A DNA stretch of 64,000 nt from the NCBI GenBank assembly GCA_015485155.1, contig WFUF01000013.1:1-64000 (forward strand), written 5' to 3'. The notes under the pieces were generated by a model that ran no database searches, had not been told where the DNA came from, and worked only from the letters and a program-made list of their open reading frames with translations. The DNA comes from Robiginitomaculum sp. (lineage in GTDB: Bacteria > Pseudomonadota > Alphaproteobacteria > Caulobacterales > Maricaulaceae). Made by a program: the position numbers and the translations under genes. Numbering within the stretch: position 1 is the first letter of the stretch; every line of letters starts with the position of its first letter. Shown here piece by piece: positions 1 through 7,916 of the stretch.

Positions 1-2
1 CT

Positions 3-272
3 TTATTGCTCAAAGGTGCTGACAGCGTAATGGCTACGGCCAGTGGCAGAATTGTGGTCAACACCCACACCTCTGGCTGGTTGGCTTCATTGGGAAGCGG
101 CGATGTGTTGGCGGGCATGGTTGCAGGCCTCATGGCACAGGGCCATAGGGGGTTTGAGGCGCTTTGCGCTGCTGTCTGGATGCATGGAGAACTGGGTCGC
201 AGGCTCGGCCCGGGGTTGATTGCCGAGGATCTGCCCAAGGCCATACCTTTAATACTCAGAGATTTGCTTTAG
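3..272 (+). CDS. nnrD: ADP-dependent NAD(P)H-hydrate dehydratase, C-terminal part (5' end outside window)
   Basis: The reading frame is open from the first base of the window and ends at TAG 270-272, so only the last ~90 residues are present. They carry the YjeF/NnrD C-terminal signature: LLKGADSVMA (the KGA segment near the nucleotide site), then GSGDVLAGMVAGLMAQG, the glycine-rich loop with the catalytic Asp of this ribokinase-like family. The enzyme dehydrates damaged NADHX/NADPHX in repair of nicotinamide cofactors. In many bacteria it is fused behind the epimerase NnrE; whether that holds here cannot be seen. The family is clear, the domain arrangement is not. Confidence 0.85.
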   Translation, partial: LLLKGADSVMATASGRIVVNTHTSGWLASLGSGDVLAGMVAGLMAQGHRGFEALCAAVWMHGELGRRLGPGLIAEDLPKAIPLILRDLL

Positions 273-349
273 AGGAATAAACTTTCTTGCTGATACTGAT
301 TATGCAGAAATTTTGGTACAGAAGACCGCGCATAAATAGGGAAGAGCAA

Positions 350-768
350 GTGACGGTTTGGGCTAGGGTCAGTAACGAGGGTCACTATTAGGGTCAGTGC
401 CATTTTTTGCTGTCCCTTGAGTGATACTTGCGCCACCCTGCAATCATACCAAAACAGCACTTGATGGTAATAAACTGACCCTTAAATGACCCTTGGGTGT
501 ACTAACTGACCCTTGGAATAAGGGGATAAGTGCAAAACCTGCCCGCCTGCCCAAAAACTGTTATAATGTAAGAGTTGGGGCAAGGCCCCCGATAAAATGC
601 TCTTTGACAGGTGAATATTTCTTTTCAAACCCAATAATTTCAAGGGTTTTGCCAGCTCCCATAGCGCAAGTAATTTTAACAGGCCGTCGTACAAATACGC
701 CCTGCCCTGGCTCTTATCCCGTGGGGAAAACAAGATAAGGGTTTTTTGCAGTCGTATTTGCTGGTTTT
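350..768 (-). repeat. Dispersed intergenic repeat, copy A (inverted relative to copy B at 15003-15420)
   Basis: The 501-base gap 273-773 is mostly filled by an element that recurs, inverted, at 15003-15420. Read on the minus strand it starts just behind the rne stop codon, as copy B starts just behind the lpdA stop. By eye, 409-496 matches the reverse complement of 15276-15363 at 86 of 88 positions; the flanks match less well and with indels. Shared landmarks are a GGGGC-3 nt-GCCCC hairpin (577-589), a TTTGACAGGT box, CCCAATAATTTCAAGGG, and clusters of the heptamer AGGGTCA/TGACCCT on both sides of the core. ORFs across it are not conserved between copies and I do not call them genes. It could be a MITE-like relic or a conserved RNA or 3' UTR element. 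Confidence 0.8.
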
Positions 769-773
769 AATGC

Positions 774-3590
774 CTATTCATCGCTGCCAGCATTGCCAAA
801 GATACGGCTGCGCCAGCTGCGTTTGGTTTTCTTTACTGGCGCTTTGACGGCCTCTTCCACAGGAGGTGCTGAAGGACTTTTGTCTGATGTCTCAGGTTCA
901 GCTTTGGGTGCCTTGTCCGCCTGCTTTTTTGTAGCTGGTTTTTTAGCGGCTGGTTTACGACGGGTTTTTGGCTTTGCTGACTTATCCGCAGAAGAGGCAG
1001 GTTCACTTGCCACAGTCTTTTTTCTGCTGACGGCTCTTTTTGCTTTCGGCTTTTCTGATTTGGCTTCTTGCGTTTTTTCTGCTTGCGGTGTCGACTTGCC
1101 TGTAGCGGCTGAGGGCCGCTTTCGCACAGTACGGGCCGGTTTTTTCGCTGGGGCCGGTTTTTCTCCGGTTTCCTGCACTGTTTCCTTTTTCCTGGGCGCA
1201 GATTTTGGTTTTGATTTTGTTGCCTCTTGAGGTTCTAAAGCGGCCAAAGACCTGCGCTTGCGTATGGTGCGCTTAGGCCGAGCTGGTGCTTTAGTACTTC
1301 CATCAGCACCGGATTCTTCGGCTTTTGGTTCTGCTGCGGACTTTGGGGCTGCCTGCGGCTCTTTTGATTGTGGTTTTGCTGTCTGTGCGTCCGATGCCGA
1401 TTCAGACTGTTTGCTGCGTCGTGTGCGGCGGACTCTGCGCTTTGCATTGATCGCAATTGTCGAGAGCTTGTCATCTTGCTCAGTTTCTGTTTGTGGTTCT
1501 GCAATTGCTACAGGTTTTTCTGTAGCTGCTTCGGTTGCTTTTGATTTTCTGATCCTGCGAACCGGACGTTTTGGTTTGCTTTCGCTCTGTTTTTCCGGAG
1601 CCACTGGTTCGGTGTCTTTAACTTCTTGCACAGGTTTTGCTTCGGCATTTGTCGTTTCCAAAGCAGTGGTCTCGGTGTTATTTTGCGAACGCTTGCGGCC
1701 ACCACGGCGACCTCTGCGCCTGCGTTTTGGCTCGGCGTCCTTTGTTTCATCTGCGGTTTCTGTTTTTTCGGGGCGCTGGTTATCTTTTGATTCTATATCC
1801 TCATCAGATACTGGCTTGTTTGGTAAAGTCGCTTCTTTTGGTTCGGTTTTCGATTTGGGGCCGCGCTTCTTATTACGATTTGGTCGCTCTGCTTTGGAGC
1901 TTTCTTCAGATTTTGCTGCGGTGGCCAAAGGTTCAATCACAATGATTTCATGCTGGGGGGGGTGCATTTCAGGATCGGTTTCAACCAATACCCGCATCCC
2001 GGACTGATTTTCGATATCATACAATTGAGATCGTTTTTCATTCAATATATAAAGGGCAACGCTTGATGGTGCCATAAGTTTTACCACGGCTGATCTTTTG
2101 CGCATGCCTTCGGATTCAAGGGCTTGCAGAGCCTGCAGAGCGCTTGATTCAGTTGATCTGATAACGCCAAGGCCATTACAGGTTGGACAAACCTGGCTGG
2201 AGCCTTCGATCACGGAAGCACGGCGGCGCTGCCGGGACATTTCAAATAGTCCAAACATGGAAATGCGTCCCGCCTGTACCCGGGCTCGATCACGCTTTAG
2301 CGCTTCTTTCATGCGTTTTTCAACGGCGCGATTATTCTTGCTTTCCTCCATATCGATGAAGTCAATAACAATCAGGCCAGCCAGATCGCGCAGGCGCATC
2401 TGCCGGCAGGATTCTTCGGCGGCTTCCAAATTGGTTTTAAGAGCAGTCGCTTCCACGTTGCGCTCACGGGTTGCCCGGCCGGAGTTCACATCAATGGCCA
2501 CAAGAGCTTCGGTCTGATGAATAACCAGATAGCCTCCGGATTTAAGCTGCACTTCTGGTGAGTGAATGGTCTCCAATTGATCCTCAACCTGATAGCGCAG
2601 GAAAATTGGATATTTTTCCTTATACTGCTTCACCCGTTCAGAATGGGATGGCATTAGCATTTTCATGAAGGATTTGGCGTCCTTATAGGCATCTTCGCCT
2701 TCAACTAGTACCGTTTCGATATCCTTGCCATAAAGATCACGTACAGCGCGCCGTACTAATCCGCCTTCTTCATGAACAAGCGCCGGAGCAGAAGACTCCA
2801 GTGTTTTCTCACGGATTGTAGTCCAAAGACGGGTCAAGTATGTGTAATCGCGCTTGATTTCAGTTTTGTTGCGCTTGGCTCCTGCAGTACGAATGATCAG
2901 TCCCATACCGGCAGCAATATCAAGTTCATTGGTAATGTTTTTAAGACGCTTGCGGTCAGCAGCATTGGATATTTTGCGTGAAATACCACCGCCTTTGGCC
3001 GTGTTGGGCATTAAGACGCAATACCTGCCAGCCAGTGACATATATGTGGTAAGGGCTGCTCCTTTGGTACCGCGTTCTTCCTTGACGACTTGTACCAGCA
3101 TGATCTGCCCGTGCTTGATCACTTCCTGGATTTTATAGCGGCGATAATTGTTCCGCCGGCGTTTTTCGCGTTTTTTTACAGCTTCATGGGCGATTTGAGC
3201 TTCTTCGGCTGTATCGGGGTCATGTTCTGTGTCGTCATGATCCGTATCATTGATTTCTTCTTCGTCACTTTGGGCTTCTTCTGCTGCAAGTTCTGCAGCT
3301 TCGGCTGCGGCTTCAGCTTCGAGAAGTTTCTGTCTATCCTCAACCGGGATCTGGTAATAATCCGGATGAATCTCATTAAAGGCTAAAAAGCCATGACGGT
3401 TTCCGCCAAAGTCAACAAAGGCTGCCTGTAAGGAAGCTTCAACTCTGGTTACTTTTGCAAGGTATATGTTACCGCGTAATTGTTTTTTGCTTTGAGATTC
3501 AAAATCAAATTCTTCAACTCGGTTTCCGTCAACAATTGCCACCCGGGTTTGTTCCGGGTGGGCGGCGTCGATAAGCATTCTTTTGGTCAT
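774..3590 (-). CDS. rne: Ribonuclease E/G
   Basis: This 938-residue endoribonuclease is the likely core of the RNA degradosome, cutting AU-rich single-stranded RNA and maturing rRNA and tRNA. The N-terminus opens with MTKRMLIDA and an S1 fold interrupted by an acidic insertion (about residues 90-135), usual in alphaproteobacterial RNase E. The DNase I-like catalytic site shows IDVNSG (Asp367) and IDFIDM (Asp410), spaced 43 residues apart as in E. coli. CPTC at 468-471 is the zinc link joining subunits. From about residue 570 the protein is low-complexity, Arg/Lys/Ala/Pro-rich, as in degradosome scaffold tails; it ends in WRSRIFGNAGSDE. A promoter fits about 150 bases upstream, leaving a long 5' UTR suited to the autoregulation known for rne. 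Confidence 0.97.
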   Translation of the reverse strand: MTKRMLIDAAHPEQTRVAIVDGNRVEEFDFESQSKKQLRGNIYLAKVTRVEASLQAAFVDFGGNRHGFLAFNEIHPDYYQIPVEDRQKLLEAEAAAEAAELAAEEAQSDEEEINDTDHDDTEHDPDTAEEAQIAHEAVKKREKRRRNNYRRYKIQEVIKHGQIMLVQVVKEERGTKGAALTTYMSLAGRYCVLMPNTAKGGGISRKISNAADRKRLKNITNELDIAAGMGLIIRTAGAKRNKTEIKRDYTYLTRLWTTIREKTLESSAPALVHEEGGLVRRAVRDLYGKDIETVLVEGEDAYKDAKSFMKMLMPSHSERVKQYKEKYPIFLRYQVEDQLETIHSPEVQLKSGGYLVIHQTEALVAIDVNSGRATRERNVEATALKTNLEAAEESCRQMRLRDLAGLIVIDFIDMEESKNNRAVEKRMKEALKRDRARVQAGRISMFGLFEMSRQRRRASVIEGSSQVCPTCNGLGVIRSTESSALQALQALESEGMRKRSAVVKLMAPSSVALYILNEKRSQLYDIENQSGMRVLVETDPEMHPPQHEIIVIEPLATAAKSEESSKAERPNRNKKRGPKSKTEPKEATLPNKPVSDEDIESKDNQRPEKTETADETKDAEPKRRRRGRRGGRKRSQNNTETTALETTNAEAKPVQEVKDTEPVAPEKQSESKPKRPVRRIRKSKATEAATEKPVAIAEPQTETEQDDKLSTIAINAKRRVRRTRRSKQSESASDAQTAKPQSKEPQAAPKSAAEPKAEESGADGSTKAPARPKRTIRKRRSLAALEPQEATKSKPKSAPRKKETVQETGEKPAPAKKPARTVRKRPSAATGKSTPQAEKTQEAKSEKPKAKRAVSRKKTVASEPASSADKSAKPKTRRKPAAKKPATKKQADKAPKAEPETSDKSPSAPPVEEAVKAPVKKTKRSWRSRIFGNAGSDE

Positions 3591-3739
3591 AAGGTCTCTT
3601 TCTTCCGCCTGACTGTTCTCGTGCGAGGCTTAGCTGGCGGGATAAATTGGGGTTTTTGTCAGATAAACCAATCACATGTCCCGGCGCAAAAACAAATGCG
3701 TCCATCAGGGGTGTTGCAATAATTGGTGGTGACAAAAAC

Positions 3740-3769
3740 ATATAAGGGCTATTCCGATTGATCGTGCAA
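3740..3769 (-). promoter_or_regulatory. Candidate rne promoter
   Basis: On the minus strand TTGCAC (3769-3764) and TTATAT (3745-3740) are separated by 18 bases, close to the housekeeping consensus. Transcription would start near 3733 and give a leader of about 140 bases before the rne ATG. The -35 box lies in a GATCG-6 nt-CGATC inverted repeat (3760-3775), which could be an operator. Confidence 0.45.
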
Positions 3770-3987
3770 ACGATCGTTAAATTCCGTAGATCTGTATATT
3801 CCAGCATATGTGAAAAATCATATGCGAAAAAATCAGATCAAAGCGCCACGGGTTAAGGTGTGTTCTTGCAGGAACCATGAGCAGACCATCTGCGCAATCA
3901 TAAGGTTTTGCAAACCAACATGCCGTAGCCTGAACAACCATGCACCAATAAAGTGAGAATGCAAGAAAAAATAAGAAGATTTGTGTA

Positions 3988-4015
3988 ATCAACTTCTCGT
4001 CAATAACAAGTTGAT
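3988..4015 (+). promoter_or_regulatory. Inverted repeat upstream of the amidase gene
   Basis: ATCAACTT (3988-3995) and AAGTTGAT (4008-4015) are exact 8-base inverted arms separated by 12 bases, about 70 bases before the chosen start. It could be an operator or a leader hairpin. TTGTGT at 3981 and TAACAA at 4004 could form a weak overlapping promoter. Confidence 0.3.
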
Positions 4016-4086
4016 AGGATATTGGGTTATGAAACGACCACAAGGTTTTAGGTAATATGGCTTTTTTACAGGGCTTAAAGGTTGAT

Positions 4087-5346
4087 ATGGGGTACTCAGT
4101 ACGACTTTGGACTTTTGCCATGCTGGTTTTAGGGATGTCCTTTGGCCCGGTTTTGGCTCGTGAGGTTAATGATATCAGGTTTTCCGGAAACTCTGAGCAA
4201 ACCAGAATCGTTATTGAACTGGATGAGAAACAGGATTATCGCTGGTTCACATTGGCCAGTCAGGGGGCGCGACTGGTGCTGGACTTTCCAACGCTCACCT
4301 GGAATGTGGCTGGTCATCAAGGAGCAGAGCAGGGGGCTGCAGAAGGCCATGGGCTGGTAGATAGTTATCGGTTTGCGGTTAACTCCCCACGCACATCTCG
4401 CTTGGTTTTTGATCTGGTTGGCCCTATGCGTATTTCCCGCGAATTTTATCTGGCCCCGAACGATGAAAACCCTAATTATCGTCTGGTCTTTGATCTGGAG
4501 AGCACTGATCTGATTAGCTTTATTGCAGGTGTTGGCGTATATGAGCCGTTTTTACCTGCTTTGGATAATAATGTTCAGGCAAAAACTGAGGAACAAAGGG
4601 AAATTGCCAAAGTCACGGTTCTTGCTCCGTCCTTAAAGCCTGATATCAAAGGCAACAAAAAGGTGATTGTTATTGATGCAGGTCACGGTGGCAAAGACCC
4701 CGGAGCAATTGGTAAACACAGAGGAACCAGAGAAAAGCACGTAAATTTACGTCTGGCACTAGCTCTGAAAAAGCGGCTGGAGAAAAATGGAAAATTTAAG
4801 GTGTTTCTTACCCGCAGTACGGATCGCTATATCGAATTGGACGATAGAGTAAAATTCGCCAGAAGCCGGGAGGCTGATCTGTTCATATCCATGCACGCTG
4901 ATTCAGCAGGTAATTCCAAAGCTCGCGGTGCTTCTGTCTATACCCTGTCTGAAGGAGCCCGCAAACGCTCTCGCAGTGAGATATTAAAGGGCAGTAATTG
5001 GCTGATTGATGTAGACTTGGCCGAAGCAAGACCAGAGGTCAGTGATATTCTGATTGATTTGTCCCAGCGGCAAACCAAAAATCAGTCAGCCGTATTTGCT
5101 GAATTGCTAATCCCAAAACTGGCCAAAGTGGGGCCTTTGATTGGAAATACTCACCGCAATGGTAATCTGTTTGTCTTGCTAGCCCCCGATGTGCCAGCGG
5201 TGCTGGTTGAGGCCGGGTTCCTGTCAAACAAATATGACGAGATGAACTTAAACTCCAAGCGATATATCAACAGGTTGACCAATGCTATTGGCGATGGAGT
5301 AGAAGAATATTTTCGGGAAAACGACAGGTTACACGCCTCAAATTAA
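4087..5346 (+). CDS. amiC: N-acetylmuramoyl-L-alanine amidase with AMIN domain (AmiC type)
   Basis: Zinc amidase that cleaves the bond between MurNAc and the stem peptide in the periplasm, normally at the division site. The chosen ATG follows AAAGG at good spacing and gives a compact signal peptide (MGYSVRLWTF, hydrophobic core, VLA cleavage motif); an in-frame ATG at 4057 would add ten residues before it. After the signal comes an AMIN domain (about residues 25-145), which targets septal peptidoglycan, then an Amidase_3 domain from about 190. Zinc and catalytic residues are visible: His200 in IDAGHGGKDPGA, Glu216 in EKHVNL, His270 in ISMHADS and Glu376 in VLVEAGFLSN. It converges on the M2 peptidase gene across a strong hairpin. 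Confidence 0.93.
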   Translation: MGYSVRLWTFAMLVLGMSFGPVLAREVNDIRFSGNSEQTRIVIELDEKQDYRWFTLASQGARLVLDFPTLTWNVAGHQGAEQGAAEGHGLVDSYRFAVNSPRTSRLVFDLVGPMRISREFYLAPNDENPNYRLVFDLESTDLISFIAGVGVYEPFLPALDNNVQAKTEEQREIAKVTVLAPSLKPDIKGNKKVIVIDAGHGGKDPGAIGKHRGTREKHVNLRLALALKKRLEKNGKFKVFLTRSTDRYIELDDRVKFARSREADLFISMHADSAGNSKARGASVYTLSEGARKRSRSEILKGSNWLIDVDLAEARPEVSDILIDLSQRQTKNQSAVFAELLIPKLAKVGPLIGNTHRNGNLFVLLAPDVPAVLVEAGFLSNKYDEMNLNSKRYINRLTNAIGDGVEEYFRENDRLHASN

Positions 5347-5354
5347 GGAAGCAA

Positions 5355-5378
5355 ACGGCGCCGGGCCAAAGGCGCCGT
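5355..5378. terminator. Hairpin between convergent amiC and M2 peptidase genes
   Basis: ACGGCGCC (5355-5362) and GGCGCCGT (5371-5378) form a perfect 8-bp GC-rich stem with an 8-base loop between two convergent stop codons. The T-tract is weak on either strand, so it may be a bidirectional terminator or simply an mRNA 3'-end stabiliser. Confidence 0.55.
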
Positions 5379-5394
5379 CCTGTTCTACCAAAGG

Positions 5395-7221
5395 CTACCA
5401 GCCGCAATCATTATCCTTGTTTTGTTCTTCAAGATATCCCATTAATGGCTCAAAATAAGCAATAATTGCCGAACCATCCATCTGTCTTGTGCCGGTGAAG
5501 GCTTCCAGTGCATCAGGCCACGGCTTTGATTGACCCATTTCCATCATTTTCTGGAATTTTTCACCAACTACATCTGATCCATAAATGGAGCAGCGGTGCA
5601 AAGCTCCTTCCCAGCCAGCCATTTCACATGCCGCCTGATGGAACTGAAATTGCATCACAAAAGATAGAAAATAACGCAAATACGGGGTGTTGCCCGGAAT
5701 ATGATATTTGGCTCCGGGATCGAAGGCGTCGGCTGGCCTCTCGCCTCCTGGTGGGGTGATGCCTTGATATTTAGTGCGCATATCCCACCAACCCTGGTTG
5801 TAATTTTCCGGCGTGATCTCTCCGGAGAATACCTGCCAGCGCCATTTGTCCATCATGTAGGCAAAGGGCAGGAAGGCAATTTTGTCCAGAGCCTTGTTTA
5901 ACAACAAGCCGGTATCAGCGTCCGCATCCGGAATCATGTCTTCGGTGATCAGACCTATTTTGGCTAAATAGTCAGGAGTAATGGACAAGGCGATAAAGTC
6001 ACCAATGGCTTCGTGAAAGCCGTCATTGGCCCCGGACCGGAATAATACCGGCTGATCCTTATAGGCGCGCTGGTAATAATTGTGACCTAGTTCATGGTGC
6101 ATGGTTTGAAAATCATCGGCATTGACCTTGGTGCACATTTTGATGCGTATATCATCTTTGCCGTCAATATTCCATGCAGAGGCATGGCAGACCACATCCC
6201 GGTCTTTTGGTTTTGTGAACAAGGATCTTTTCCAGAAAGTTTCCGGCAGGGGATCCATGCCAAGTGATGAGAAGAAATCTTCTCCGGTCTTTGCCATCTT
6301 TATCGCAGTATACTGTTTTTCCTTGAGCAATTCGGTTACATCATAGCCAACTTGGCCGCTGTTTTTGGGGGCTATCAGTGGATATATATTACCCCAGTTC
6401 TGTGCCCACATATTACCAAGCAGATCGGCGCGTATTGGCCCGGTTTTAGCTTGTACCTCGTCGCCATATTGTTCGTTAAGTCCGTTTCTTACATAGCAGT
6501 GCAATTGATCATAAAGGGGTTTTACCTGTCCCCACAGTCGATCGACTTCTGCGGCCATTTCACTGGCTTTCATATCATATCCTGATAGCCATAGTTCACT
6601 CAAATCAGCAAATCCAAGCTCATTGGCCCCCGCATTACCAATTTCAACCAGTCTTGCGTATTTGGGAGCCATTGGTACCGATACCTGACGCCATTTTGTC
6701 CACATTTCCTGTAATACTTCAGGGTCGCGCACGGTGCCCATCATTTCCTCAAGGTCATTTCTTGGATAGACTTTCCCATCCATCTCGATGCTGCCCTTGG
6801 CATAGGTTGAGCCCAACCATGTGGAAATTTCCGATAACTCCTCTGCTGCGCCTTCAACTTTGGAAGGAGCAGGCAGCGTCATGCCCATTTTCAAGATTTT
6901 CATCTTGCGGGCCAGTTCCGGGGGTAAGTCCAGATCGTTATAGCGCTTAGCTTCATTAGCCAGATTTACGCCCATTTTTGTAAATTCAGCACCGACCTTT
7001 GATACAAGCCAGTCAGTATCATCTGTAATGAAATTGGCATTGACCCAGAAAATACGCGAGCCGTATTCATTCATCTCTTCCATTTTCTTTTCAGCGTCTT
7101 CGATGAATTTTTCGGCTTCAGCTATTGTGGGCAAACTTTCTGAGGGAGGGTTGTCAGGTGCAGTTAGTTGATTGCATCCGGTAAGTGCGAGTAGCGCTAC
7201 GCCTGTGAGTAATTTTTTCAT
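5395..7221 (-). CDS. Peptidase family M2 (ACE-like peptidyl-dipeptidase) lipoprotein
   Basis: A 608-residue zinc dipeptidyl-carboxypeptidase related to angiotensin-converting enzyme. The N-terminus MKKLLTGVALLALTGC is a lipoprotein signal with lipobox LTGC, so Cys16 should be acylated and the enzyme anchored in the envelope facing the periplasm. The active site is explicit: HELGH at 376-380 with the downstream HEAIGDF (403-409) giving the third zinc ligand. Length matches a single ACE catalytic domain. It stands alone between convergent amiC and divergent ftsB, with a good promoter of its own. Likely role is release of C-terminal dipeptides in peptide scavenging; the physiological substrate cannot be told from sequence. 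Confidence 0.94.
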   Translation of the reverse strand: MKKLLTGVALLALTGCNQLTAPDNPPSESLPTIAEAEKFIEDAEKKMEEMNEYGSRIFWVNANFITDDTDWLVSKVGAEFTKMGVNLANEAKRYNDLDLPPELARKMKILKMGMTLPAPSKVEGAAEELSEISTWLGSTYAKGSIEMDGKVYPRNDLEEMMGTVRDPEVLQEMWTKWRQVSVPMAPKYARLVEIGNAGANELGFADLSELWLSGYDMKASEMAAEVDRLWGQVKPLYDQLHCYVRNGLNEQYGDEVQAKTGPIRADLLGNMWAQNWGNIYPLIAPKNSGQVGYDVTELLKEKQYTAIKMAKTGEDFFSSLGMDPLPETFWKRSLFTKPKDRDVVCHASAWNIDGKDDIRIKMCTKVNADDFQTMHHELGHNYYQRAYKDQPVLFRSGANDGFHEAIGDFIALSITPDYLAKIGLITEDMIPDADADTGLLLNKALDKIAFLPFAYMMDKWRWQVFSGEITPENYNQGWWDMRTKYQGITPPGGERPADAFDPGAKYHIPGNTPYLRYFLSFVMQFQFHQAACEMAGWEGALHRCSIYGSDVVGEKFQKMMEMGQSKPWPDALEAFTGTRQMDGSAIIAYFEPLMGYLEEQNKDNDCGW

Positions 7222-7282
7222 TGCTGATGATCCCCTTGTGTTACTGGCTCTTTTGCAAAAGCGGCCTGTGAAACTTGCTTAC

Positions 7283-7310
7283 AGTCTAGCGCAACAACAG
7301 GTCTGGTCAA
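7283..7310 (-). promoter_or_regulatory. Promoter of the M2 peptidase gene
   Basis: On the minus strand TTGACC (7310-7305), a 16-base spacer and TAGACT (7288-7283) make a near-consensus housekeeping promoter about 60 bases upstream of the ATG. The rest of the 7222-7489 gap shows nothing I can name. Confidence 0.55.
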
Positions 7311-7489
7311 TCAAGGCTCTGCTTATCCTGTCATATCACCCACATAATAGCCCGCTCAACTGCGTTTAGTTTGTGTGCTTGCTCTAACAATATGTTTACT
7401 CTCAAGGGTTATATACAGGCAAAACCGCATGGCAGAAGCGCCGTGCAAACAAGCGCAAACGCAGAAAAAGCGGCGCGACCTGGGTGAAT

Positions 7490-7780
7490 ATGTCGCAAGT
7501 TAAGCGATTCCTGCCAAGTTTTGGCATTGCAGTTATAATACTGTATTTTGGTTATCACGTATTGCGTGGTGATCAGAGCATTCTGCATTGGGCAAATAAT
7601 CAGCAACAAGAATCCATCTTGCGCGAAAGATTGGGCGAGTTGCATAAAGCTCGTGATCGGCTGGAACAGCAAAACCGGATGCTGCGCAATTCCTCCCTCG
7701 ACCTGGACTATTTAAGCGAGCGCGCACAAGCAAAATTACAATATATGGAACCAAATGACCTGATTGTTTATAGCGATTAG
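7490..7780 (+). CDS. ftsB: FtsB/DivIC-family septum formation initiator
   Basis: A 96-residue bitopic division protein of the FtsB/DivIC family, which joins FtsL and FtsQ in the divisome. A short cytoplasmic N-terminus (MSQVKRFLPS) leads into one membrane segment (about residues 11-25), followed by a coiled coil with heptads (about 40-70, ESILRERLGELHKARDRLEQ) and the family ending in which YLSERAQAKLQYMEPNDLIV resembles the conserved ARxxLxMxxPGE region. GTG at 7484 is an alternative start two codons upstream. Its place just ahead of pdhA is a common alphaproteobacterial arrangement. Confidence 0.88.
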   Translation: MSQVKRFLPSFGIAVIILYFGYHVLRGDQSILHWANNQQQESILRERLGELHKARDRLEQQNRMLRNSSLDLDYLSERAQAKLQYMEPNDLIVYSD

Positions 7781-7806
7781 TTTTAGGGGTTATGGTTTGG
7801 CCTGTT

Positions 7807-7836
7807 TTGGGATTGGCCACATAAATCCGGTATAAA
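7807..7836 (+). promoter_or_regulatory. Candidate pdh operon promoter
   Basis: TTGGGA (7807-7812) and TATAAA (7831-7836) are spaced by 18 bases. The start would lie near 7843, leaving about 75 bases of leader, and would separate pdh expression from ftsB. Confidence 0.4.
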
Positions 7837-7902
7837 AAAGAGATATTTTAGTGGACGGCTGATGGCTGATTGGCTACATGGGGAAGTCTGCAACAAAAGA
7901 AG

Positions 7903-7914
7903 TTCACATGTGAA
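7903..7914. promoter_or_regulatory. 12-bp perfect palindrome at the pdhA start
   Basis: TTCACATGTGAA is an exact palindrome ending two bases before the pdhA ATG, where a ribosome binding site would be expected; no good Shine-Dalgarno is seen there. It may be an operator or a hairpin controlling initiation. Confidence 0.35.
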
Positions 7915-7916
7915 AT

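Larger units (their letters stand above)
3591..4086. other. Divergent intergenic region between rne and the amidase gene
   Basis: This ~500-base gap holds the start regions of two divergent genes. Supported contents are a sigma-70-like promoter for rne (3740-3769), an inverted repeat overlapping its -35 box (3760-3775), and an 8-bp inverted repeat ahead of the amidase (3988-4015). The ORFs that cross it have no recognisable protein features and overlap the promoter elements. I see no tRNA or other RNA gene in it. Confidence 0.6.

Noticed and set aside
269-460. 63-codon minus-strand ORF in repeat copy A
   Set aside because: Part of its peptide recurs in copy B, but the shared part is just the conserved DNA core and the frame has no start or end in common.
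1258-2007. 249-codon plus-strand ORF opposite the rne C-terminal region
   Set aside because: It is the antisense shadow of the low-complexity Lys/Arg/Ala/Pro tail of RNase E; its composition mirrors that bias and it has no protein features.
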